In this document: positions 59,401 through 64,000 of the stretch, piece by piece
How positions within the stretch are numbered: position 1 is the stretch's first letter
Layout of the letters: each line of letters starts with the position of its first letter
Assembly (NCBI RefSeq): GCF_954871325.1
Contig: NC_088779.1
Span: forward strand, 27,886,869-27,950,868
DNA length: 64,000 nt
Origin: Gordionus sp. m RMFG-2023
Taxonomy: Eukaryota > Nematomorpha > Gordioida > Chordodea > Parachordodidae
Direction of reading: 5' to 3'
The notes under the pieces: generated by a model
Seen by the model: the letters and a program-made list of their open reading frames with translations, nothing else
Databases searched by the model: none
What the model was told of the DNA's origin: nothing
Position numbers and translations under genes: made by a program

Positions 59401-62156
59401 TATCAATTGCGTTTCGCTGGCTATCGTCATCAATTTTATCCTGTACAATCCATCGTCAAATCACACTACGCCAGATCACGTGGATCGCCCGAAAGATGGT
59501 TGGTTAACTAAATTTTAATTTAATTGCCTAACTCATTATATTGAAGACAAACGTTTATAATACATAAATTTGACCCAAGTTTTTAAATGGCCTTTCTTAC
59601 AGATAAGCCAACATCGAATAAGAAATTCGTTATTGGCAATGTTGGAATCGAAACATAACGAAATAATATTTGAATAGGCCTACTATAAATTAGGAGCATT
59701 TTTTCTACAGAGAGAAAGAGGAACGATGATGCGATATTTGGGATAGCACTCAGTGTAACGAGATGTTATAAAGATTTTTGATATCCTTCACCCCGTAAAT
59801 TCGAACCGAGATCGAAGTAACCGGTTTGATTCTAGAATTCTATATTTTAAAGAGGGTTTGTGAACCGGCCCATACTTTTAAAGGGTTCGAATCTCTGCCT
59901 TACCATTTTGATCGAAGAGTATGGGAATATGATAATATCCCATTTATTAATCTTCCTCATTTGAATAAATCTATTTTAACATTAGCTTTATTAAAAAAAT
60001 ATCCCCCATTTTTTGAAAGAATTTGCCGTAAATTAGTCAAATGTAACCTTTTATAGCAAAGTAAATGCCAGTTAAATTTTTGTTTCTTTTACTGCTAAAC
60101 AATGAAATCCAGAATGCGAAAATAATTCCGACAATCAGATGATCGATTTGTTGAGGAATTTTAAGGGGGTCCGTTTGGTCTCGTTCTCCAAGGACGATAC
60201 CAAGTTGGCTAGTAATGAGGACCAGAATCTCGAAACAAAAAATTCTCAACCGACTGAACTATTGGACACTGACAACAACAGGCTATACGAGATCATCGAA
60301 AAAATGATGTTTCCAAACGATAATAATGCCGCCATTATTAACTCAAAAGAGATTGGAGATTTAAATCTGAAAAGACAAGATAAAAATATCAGGGCCATTT
60401 ACAAGCAGAATATTGAGCACATCAAATCTTCCTTCCAAAGTTTTAATGAATGATTTATTATTGATCTACTTTAATTTGTAATTTGAGGGTATGTATTATT
60501 GATCTGATTCGCATATGGGCAAAAAGATAATGTTAGTTCTTATAATATAATGATATGAATATATTGATTTGATTCGAATTCATCATACGGGTTGGGTTAT
60601 ATAGGTTACTTTGATCGAATTTATATTTGTTTTAATTTTATTTTATTTCTAACGGACATTTTTAAAAAATAAATAAGCTATCACCAAATTCATAACAGAC
60701 GATTACAAGGACAAAATTCAATTTTCGTCTGTTTCTAGTTTACCTCGTTTACACGAAATATCTCAGGGATTCCCCACATATTTCAATTACAATCAACGTT
60801 CAAACCACGCCGCCACATTGTCTAATCATAATCATTGCAACAATCTAAAATCCTCCACTAACAAAATCGATTCCGATAATTTCATCCTGGAAACGGCATC
60901 CAAAATCTATCATCTTAGGTTCGTTGTAGAGGTAAATTTATCCCTTTGCTAGAGAAGATTTCGCGTTATATACTTTTGTTACTATAGTTAAATTTAGTTT
61001 AGGTTCTGACTTCATTTTGCGCGTTGATCTAGGATCTCTAATAAATAATAGAATAAAATACAGTAAAAAGAAAAAAAAACATAAAAGAATTGAAGATAAA
61101 ATCAGAAGAAAAAAAGGAATAATAAATAAATAAAGAAAATAGAGCAGACTTAATTTAGTTGGGGGAGAGAGCGAGGGTGGTGAATAAACAGCCGAGCTTA
61201 CTATCCCGAATTCCGCTTCAAAAAGAAAGCGTTACGGAAAATATAATGTATATGATATTTATATTTAAAAATAAATTAAAAACAACCGAAATAAGACTTA
61301 CGGTCTGACTTGCCTCTACCTTGGTTCCATATACCGACTATTACAACCAGTCAAAATTCGTGCCAACAAAAAGATGCAATCAAAAAAAAAACAAATCCCT
61401 CACGGTTCCAACAAAGCCGATAAAGATGGCGCTAATTACTTCGAAGATTCCGAAATGATAGTTAAAAAAATAAATATTATAAATTTTTTTTTCAACGGTA
61501 ACCACTTATAGTTGGGTAAAAGCTCTACCGGCTGAGGCTAATCGAAATTTTAGCCGAACTGTCACCTCAGCCTCGAGGTTTCTACTTAAAATTTAGTTCA
61601 ACTTTGAAGAGAGCAGATATTAATCACTCAATACTTAACGAATTTTCTTCGGCGTACAGCCATAGATTAGGTTAAATTAGCCGATTTTTAGCCAATATCC
61701 AACTATAGTGTCCACCAAAAATTAAATTTATTTGTTCATACGCTCACACTCCCCTTTAATAGTTAAATAGGACATTTACTTGAAATCAAATTGCCTAAAC
61801 TTAGAAATATAGTATGGGTGTATATAACCACTCTCTCATTTCTCCTCATTAATTTTCTTTGTACCTACTCTTTTCCGAAACAGAACCAATTGTACGAAGA
61901 CATTCGCGTACTTCTAGTCCATCTTAACGTACGCGTTTATACAGACCTATCCTGCGCGATAAAAATGATTGCTTTCGATATAAATACTTACTTAGAACAA
62001 AATCAAAGTTTCGCGCATCCCGATCATCCATCCTCCCCTTCCGCCGAAGAACCACTTAACGAAATAGTGAACGCGTTTGAATTAGGAAGTTTGGGGAATA
62101 TTCTAGAGGTAATATTTGGCTCATCTCATATTATTGGATCCTCTTTGGTTGTATAA
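23492..62156 (+). CDS. NAA25: NatB complex auxiliary subunit NAA25/MDM20, about 25 exons over 38.7 kb
   Basis: The TPR scaffold subunit anchors the catalytic subunit NAA20 at the ribosome to acetylate Met-Asp/Glu/Asn/Gln N-termini. Exons: 23492-23543, 23693-23778, 24017-24155, 35343-35599, 35667-35808, 37803-37883, 39286-39397, 39612-39728, 40206-40408, 40674-40801, 41656-41712, 42180-42459, 50431-50531, 52882-53038, 53427-53496, 55116-55215, 56503-56606, 56962-57084, 57310-57352, 57668-58045, 59324-59498, 60113-60439, 60678-60931, 61296-61460, 61884-62156. Phases agree throughout (3924 nt, about 1307 aa; human is near 970). Landmarks: RRVRQIYDSLDSGNPKKAIQ, TPR helices, SKPCCFWDLEYFL, DAKFIQYDTLG, FVDFKRHL, LRNRILHTL, FVVETYGLTCLYLGSIYRLL then QPVKI (human FVETISVILWVSSYCESVLRPYK). 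Exon 4 has a Gly-rich insert (GPGQVGSGHKGFGQDGPGK). Uncertain: a missing small exon between 55215 and 56503, the ends of exons 18-19, and whether the last exon stops at 62156 or splices at 62109. Confidence 0.9.
24156..25923. other. Left part of NAA25 intron 3
   Basis: AT-rich intron sequence. Short open frames at 24444-24689 (plus) and 24557-24844 (minus) overlap and match no known family. Nothing else is supported here. Confidence 0.45.
25924..26136. mobile_element. hAT MITE, TAGTGTTGTTAAA family
   Basis: The left end AAGTGTTGTTAAACAGCTGA and right end CGATAACACTA are modified family termini. The blocks CCCAATATTTTAGCC and GGCTAAAATATTGGGTT are inverse partners. It lies in NAA25 intron 3 with no clear target duplication. 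Confidence 0.6.
26765..26905. mobile_element. Partial hAT MITE, TAGTGTTGTTAAA family
   Basis: Only the interior and right end are recognisable: TCCAAGCTTGGAAATTCTGC, then GGTTTAGCTAAATCGAGCCG, then TTGAACAAC. It lies inside the outer hAT, left of the LINE pair. Confidence 0.45.
27003..30054 (-). mobile_element. RTE-clade LINE, left arm of head-to-head pair, broken
   Basis: Read on the minus strand, the element encodes an AP-type endonuclease (NIGTLKGKTRELA, IQETKWKG, GGDLNAHVG, GERNDEGEHI, TQIDYIL, AQHKLLV) followed by reverse transcriptase (NNKARGPDDIPIE, NYRGIKLMSHC, MIFLDLEKVFD, GVHQGSALSP, FADDIV) and the C-terminal WYGHTMRRP and KRKRGRPKLQWG region. The order and motifs are those of RTE-type LINEs. 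The frame is broken by about ten shifts and stops. It ends at 27003 with an A-rich tail (T-run on the plus strand). The same breaks are present in the right-hand copy. Confidence 0.9.
30055..30152 (+). promoter_or_regulatory. tRNA-like Pol III unit in the palindrome loop
   Basis: TGGCCTAATGG at 30056-30066 fits the A box (TRGYNNANNGG) and GTTCAATCC at 30110-30118 fits the B box (GWTCRANNC). They lie 54 bp apart, start to start, in the correct order on the plus strand. A short hairpin follows (AAAAACTT, TC, AAGTTTTT), whose T5 run at about 30144-30149 could end Pol III transcription. No complete tRNA cloverleaf can be folded, so this is best read as a tRNA-derived SINE head or small RNA unit, not a tRNA gene. 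It points into the right-hand LINE. Transcription is inferred. Confidence 0.6.
30165..33213 (+). mobile_element. RTE-clade LINE, right arm of head-to-head pair, broken
   Basis: This is the inverse of the left arm, with only scattered differences: for example FNPHIL against FNLHIL, IAEGVHQG against IAKGVHQG, SLEMMVKRKRG against SLEVMGKRKRG. The N-terminus starts near 30269 (MKKTNGNMNMKARAFPPSD), then endonuclease, then reverse transcriptase with FLDLEKVFD (Val where Ala is usual) and FADDIV at about 32440. It ends with GGTGAAAGCTAAAAGAG and an A-rich tail. The in-frame TAA at 31226-31228 and the frameshifts near 31900, 32045 and 32310 are all shared with the left arm. Confidence 0.9.
33631..33847. 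mobile_element. hAT MITE, TAGTGTTGTTAAA family
   Basis: A well-kept copy: AGTGTTGTTAAACGGCTCG at the left, GGCTCAAAACGAGCCATTTT then ACTACACTA at the right, and an internal CTCAATATTTTAGCCAGAAA. Flanks ATAAGATG and ACGAGATG agree at 6 of 8 bases. Confidence 0.8.
33850..35342. other. Right part of NAA25 intron 3
   Basis: AT-rich intron with G-runs at about 34539 and 34792, a direct repeat around TATATCTTAATTAGCTAAAA (34994 and 35060), and a CCCCCCCCCTCCCC tract at about 35227. No coding pattern is seen. Confidence 0.5.
36148..37724 (+). mobile_element. hAT (Ac-like) element with CAGAGTTGTTAAA ends, partial transposase
   Basis: The left end is CAGAGTTGTTAAAGTAGCAC and the right end the inverse of CAGAGTTGTTAAACCCAAC, followed inward in both by an AGTAGCGCGCTAC block. 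The interior on the plus strand keeps PLSASVERLFSKA near 37380-37420, the hAT C-terminal core, and further on RDDGIEMILLLKCN, the usual LLFLKxN tail. An upstream patch (MSLVNNPLFTKMIKILFPGA, about 36720-36780) also fits hAT proteins. It is broken and internally deleted, lies in NAA25 intron 5, and no matching 8-bp duplication was seen. Confidence 0.75.
36877..37249. mobile_element. 373-bp foldback element nested in the hAT
   Basis: The two arms, GTTCTAAATCGTTAAAAC to about 37060 and its inverse back from 37249, are nearly perfect inverted copies of roughly 170 bp around a centre near 37060. TATCCC flanks both sides (36871-36876 and 37250-37255), perhaps part of a target duplication. There is no coding capacity. 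Confidence 0.75.
37884..39285. other. NAA25 intron 6
   Basis: AT-rich intron between exons 6 and 7. A TA run lies at about 37972-37990. No transposon ends, coding motif or structured repeat is recognised. Confidence 0.5.
41290..41499. mobile_element. hAT MITE, TAGTGTTGTTAAA family, diverged
   Basis: The left end is TAGTGTTTGTTAAAGGGTCC. Inside, AATCTCGAGGCTTACATTAA and GGCTAAAATTTTAATTGGGC match family blocks. The right end is decayed. It lies in NAA25 intron 10. Confidence 0.55.
42596..42712. mobile_element. Half copy of the TAGTGTTGTTAAA-family MITE
   Basis: Only the right half is visible: AATCTTCGGGTTTGCTTAAT, GGATTAAAATATTGAGTTAG and AATCGGCTCAAGTGGAGCC. It lies in NAA25 intron 12, about 570 bp from a complete copy. 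Confidence 0.5.
42920..42993. repeat. 28-bp tandem repeat with TTTCCGGAAA core, three units
   Basis: CATTTCCGGAAA starts at 42925, 42953 and 42981, giving an exact 28-bp period with CAGGT between cores. The core is palindromic. It is intronic and the role is unknown. Confidence 0.85.
43286..43508. mobile_element. hAT MITE, TAGTGTTGTTAAA family, best-preserved copy
   Basis: Ends TGGTGTTGTTAAACGGCTCG and CGAGCCGTTTAACAACACTA are nearly perfect inverse repeats. The flanks ATTGTCAC and ATTGTCAT match at 7 of 8, supporting hAT-type insertion. Confidence 0.85.
45170..46560 (-). pseudogene. Transposase-like gene of the cc8L18.2-like uncharacterised family, broken
   Basis: Minus-strand blocks in order: KPGKTIDEYTVKIAQEFY, SRIMPGKKDCVSI, LDNLKKFYIFFKEMRPDVKI, GFSKFASIRPK, YMGKCDNCLGS, VISESLQHNTIAVHNFKK-type sequence, then YFPVDP..KIVK and FLLQHTGKVFVMGLVALLK. 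These correspond to a protein family often labelled cc8L18.2-like in invertebrate genomes, whose intact members carry MPGKKD, GFSKFCELRPKW, a C-rich CDNCPG patch, FSDGAASQYKN and HGKGPCDGxGG. Here FSDG is YFPVDP and HGKGPCDGVGG is reduced to HTGKVFVMGLVA. Frameshifts and stops separate the blocks. The gene lies between the long TIRs, so a transposase role is inferred. Confidence 0.65.
46643..46879. mobile_element. piggyBac-type MITE with TTAA flanks
   Basis: The left end reads CCCTTTCGCGCCCGAAA and the right end GGGCGCGAAAGGG. TTAA follows directly at 46880-46883 and occurs at 46639-46642 on the left, two bases from the CCC. There is no coding capacity. It is nested in the long-TIR transposon. 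Confidence 0.75.
46949..47120. mobile_element. Left-end fragment of the TAGGGCTGTGCCGATA hAT family
   Basis: TAAAGCTATGCCGATTTTAG followed by AAATCCGATTCAATAT and AATCAAATTATTTTAAAA matches the left subterminal region at 26540-26720 in order. No right end was found. Confidence 0.45.
48191..48410. mobile_element. hAT MITE, TAGTGTTGTTAAA family
   Basis: Ends TAGTATTGTTAAACCGCTCA and AACGAGCCGTTTAGCAACACTA. Flanks ATGCCATG and ATGCGATG match at 7 of 8. The interior contains CAATATTTTAGCCAGAAAAA and ACTTTGTTCCTTCTA. Confidence 0.82.
48515..48745 (-). mobile_element. 3-prime fragment of a second LINE (RTE-like C-terminus)
   Basis: The minus strand reads KDDWVKRCTLMEVGGSRPRG then RPEMRRLNVAADMRKMDL, the C-terminal GRP-x-K/R-RW signature seen in LINE proteins of the RTE and related clades. 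Only about 70 residues remain. It differs from the GRPKLQWG tail of the paired LINEs, so it is another family. Confidence 0.6.
48746..50430. other. Right part of NAA25 intron 12
   Basis: AT-rich sequence. ATATCCGCTCGATCCGATAT is partly duplicated at 50041 and 50076 and may derive from the TGCCGAT hAT family. A CCCCCCCCC tract lies at about 50382, shortly before exon 13. No gene is seen. Confidence 0.45.
50735..50905 (+). pseudogene. Fragment of hAT transposase in NAA25 intron 13
   Basis: The plus-strand frames read NILAFDNEIIVIKYFNEFSS then SIKELIKIFSR, followed by FGMVRMMI. The same segment occurs in the larger hAT remnant at the right edge (VDVEIIVMKCFNEFSHQLKE), so both derive from one family. 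No ends are visible. Confidence 0.55.
52240..52330 (-). mobile_element. hAT-type MITE end, CAGGGTTGCCAGG family
   Basis: On the minus strand the end is CAGGGTTGCCAGGTTTCCCT, then GCGGGAGACTCCCGC, then AAGGTTTATACACAGAGATC. The same series, in plus orientation, starts at 62376. The second terminus was not located. Confidence 0.55.
53771..54175. repeat. 81-bp minisatellite, five units
   Basis: Units start ATTAAGAGAGCACAAACTGC at 53771, 53852, 53933, 54014 and 54095. They are almost identical, apart from a CATCATAT/CATTATAT variant that distinguishes units 3 and 5. It lies in NAA25 intron 15. The near-identity implies recent expansion or gene-conversion-like homogenisation. Confidence 0.92.
55785..55882. 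mobile_element. Right-end fragment of the TGCCGAT hAT family
   Basis: GAAATATCGATTGGTGAAAA, then TTTTGTATCGGCACATCTCTG, parallels the right end of the element at 33270-33343 (GAAAATATCGATTCGGATCG, GATCGGCACAAGTCCTA). No left partner was found. It lies in NAA25 intron 16. Confidence 0.5.
61511..61712. mobile_element. Possible highly decayed MITE in NAA25 intron 24
   Basis: AGTTGGGTAAAAGCTCTACC and its rough inverse TTTTTAGCCAATATCCAACT delimit about 200 bp with CCTCGAGGTTTCTAC in the middle. The structure is like the TAGTGTTGTTAAA family, but the sequence match is weak. Confidence 0.35.
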
Positions 62157-62375
62157 ATTAAAATGATTAGTGGATTTTATATGGCTCCCTTTCTATTGAA
62201 TGGACTCGGCTGATTCCATTTAATCGGTGCTCCTGGTCATACTTGTCCCAGTTTTTGGTCTGAAAGACCACGTGGTGTCAAAATCACTGTCCACTCTATT
62301 AAATCGATTATTGAGAATTTTGTTGCGTATATTTTTAACCTCATTTTATTTTCCATGAGGGATATACCTTTGGGG

Positions 62376-62495
62376 CAGGGTTTCCATGTCTCCACCCATC
62401 ATTGGGAGACTCCCGCAATTTTTTAGTTTATACGCAGACATCTCTCTCCCGCAAAACTACCGTAATTGGAAATCTACCGCAATTTTTTTTTTTAG
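62376..62495 (+). mobile_element. hAT-type MITE end, CAGGGTTGCCAGG family, second copy
   Basis: CAGGGTTTCCATGTCTCCAC, GGGAGACTCCCGC and AGTTTATACGCAGACATCTC match the inverse of 52240-52330 in the same order. It lies just downstream of the NAA25 stop codon. Confidence 0.55.
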
Positions 62496-62879
62496 TATTT
62501 TAACATTTTTAATAGATAAATAATAATTTTGAGATATTAATTGATTATTTTTATATTTTTTTTAAAATATTTATTCGAAAAACATGTCTAGTTTGTAAAT
62601 TTATTTTTATCCTGTTTTATTTTTATCCAATAATAAATTACCATTATTTCATTAATATAAGTCAGTACAGGGGAGTATATCAACATCGATTGCAATACAA
62701 AAATATTCTCAAATAATAAATAATAAATAATACAGATGCAACTACATTTGCGGAAATCGTATACATCTATCATGTAGTTCAACATTCACAGAGCTATATC
62801 ATCACAATGTGGGTCGAATCTTTTTCTTATGATATTTTATAAATACAAACCTTACTTGTGGCAGAACAAAAATGAGCAA

Positions 62880-63650
62880 GGCTATCACAAGTGTTTTAGT
62901 ACCCGAATCCTAGGGGTCAATTCTAGACTATTTGAAAGATGGGCATCCATATGCAATTCTAACAGATACAACTAATAAGGGAAATATTAAAACATTTCCC
63001 TAGATCCTTCGCCATTTCAACAAGATTAAGAACATTTCAATAAAACTCTTAAAAATTTTTCCACGGATAGTGAAAAATCTAACGATGTAGCTAGCCTCAT
63101 AATGGTAAATATAGCTGATTCAGGGTTATCAATGATTTACATGTCAGCTTTCTGCGCTGATAATGCCTCTGTAAATTTTGGCAAAAACTACCGAATTGAG
63201 GCAGCACAATAATGAATTAATACCAATTGGCTGTATATGCCATATACTACATAATTCTTACAAGGCAATAAATGTACTATCTGTGGATGTCGAAATAATT
63301 GTGATGAAATGTTTTAATGAATTTAGTCATCAACTAAAAGAGTTAATGAATTAAAAGAGTTGGTGAAGTGGTCTGACTTGGAATGGTGCGAGTTGTTGCG
63401 ATATATACCTATCAGATGGTTGTCATTAATACCTGCCATCGATAGAATTTTAAAATTAACCCTTAAAAAAATACTTCTTAAATAGAAATTTTAAAAGCTG
63501 TCCTAAAATTTTGAAAATTTTTTTCGAGTATGAAATGGCAGAAGCATATTTGGGATTCGTTTCACATGTAGGAAATCTACTTCATGCAGTTAATATTTAG
63601 TTGCAATCAGAATATTTTTTAAAAAATTCACAAAATCATGATATAGCTCT
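62880..63650 (+). pseudogene. hAT transposase remnant (KRBA2/ZBED-like) at the right edge
   Basis: Plus-strand frames: SAFCADNASVNFGKNYRIEA, then YHILHNSYKAINVLSVDVEI, IVMKCFNEFSHQLKE, LTWNGASCC and the analogue of the RWLSLLPAIDRIL block, then CPKILKIFFEYEMAEAYLGF then VSHVGNLLHAVN. These follow the order of hAT proteins such as KRBA2 or ZBED8 (ADNANVNYG, HNAxKxAxDxLxVDIE, TRWLSLLP). Several frameshifts and stops are present, and the element probably continues toward 64000. No termini were seen. Confidence 0.7.
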
Positions 63651-64000
63651 GTTCATCTCTACTGTTAAAAATTAATAATAAATTTTATGGCGCTATTGCT
63701 AAAATATTATATTAAAATGTTCAAATTAATATATTTTTAAATAAAGCAGATATTTTTATTAAGACACTTTTAGAATATTTACAATCAAAATTTGATTTTA
63801 ATATACAATTGTTTAAATATTATGACCTTGGAACAAAAACCATCAATGGATGGTTTTTATAATTTAATAAATATATTAAAAATACAGAAAGACATTGATT
63901 TCTTGTTTTAGGAGATTGAATTTTCTCTATTTTTTATGATTCGCCAAAATACTTAAAATTAGATGGTCTAAAAGCAGAGGATAAATGGGTAGAATTTTTT

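Noticed and set aside
60440-60453. Stop codon at 60451-60453 as the end of NAA25, with a separate gene following
   Set aside because: The downstream exons read FVVETYGLTCLYLGS and QPVKIRANKK, matching the human NAA25 C-terminal region, and a donor at 60440 joins them in phase.

Overview
This window is about 64 kb of AT-rich DNA from a eukaryotic nuclear genome, almost certainly an animal. It carries three intron-rich host genes set in a dense bed of transposable elements. The animal assignment rests on a GH56 hyaluronidase with an EGF-like tail, a NatB auxiliary subunit with animal-type architecture, an RTE-clade LINE, and many hAT elements and MITEs. The phylum cannot be fixed from the sequence alone. 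Protein divergence, AT richness and the repeat types would suit a cnidarian or another compact-exon, repeat-rich invertebrate, but that is inference.

Host genes, all assembled by hand from splice signals, phase and homology. (1) Minus strand, 9518 down to 3769: an eight-exon gene for a divergent, plant-type (class II-like) ribose-phosphate pyrophosphokinase of about 390 aa. Every exon junction keeps phase. (2) Minus strand, 17863 down to 14095: a seven-exon secreted hyaluronidase-like protein of 429 aa with a C-terminal EGF module. The catalytic Glu of the Asp-x-Glu motif is Gln, so it may be a pseudoenzyme. (3) Plus strand, 23492 to about 62156: NAA25/MDM20, the TPR auxiliary subunit of the NatB N-terminal acetyltransferase, in about 25 short exons over 38.7 kb. 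Introns of 11.2 kb (intron 3) and 8.0 kb (intron 12) are filled with transposons.

Mobile DNA, left to right: a 2.5-kb hAT with a perfect 8-bp target duplication that holds a second hAT with its own duplication (399-2897); several hAT MITEs in the PRPP synthetase introns; a 1.16-kb palindrome whose two arms both encode the hAT C-terminal dimerisation domain (11068-12224); a 6.2-kb head-to-head pair of RTE LINEs in intron 3 of NAA25, with a tRNA-like Pol III promoter unit in the 110-bp loop (27003-33213), all inside the ends of a hAT; a hAT with a nested foldback (36148-37724); a 3.7-kb transposon with 0.75-0.8-kb terminal inverted repeats and an uncharacterised transposase-like gene, whose insertion site is confirmed by a duplicated empty site next to it (44183-47876); and hAT transposase remnants at the right edge. 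One roughly 210-bp hAT MITE family (ends TAGTGTTGTTAAA) is present about a dozen times.

The most notable items are the LINE palindrome with its Pol III loop, the long-TIR transposon, and the Glu-to-Gln change in the hyaluronidase. The three host genes work in unrelated processes (nucleotide precursor synthesis, extracellular glycan binding or breakdown, N-terminal acetylation), and nothing suggests a functional cluster. No CRISPR array, rRNA or ordinary tRNA gene, or retrovirus-like element was recognised.
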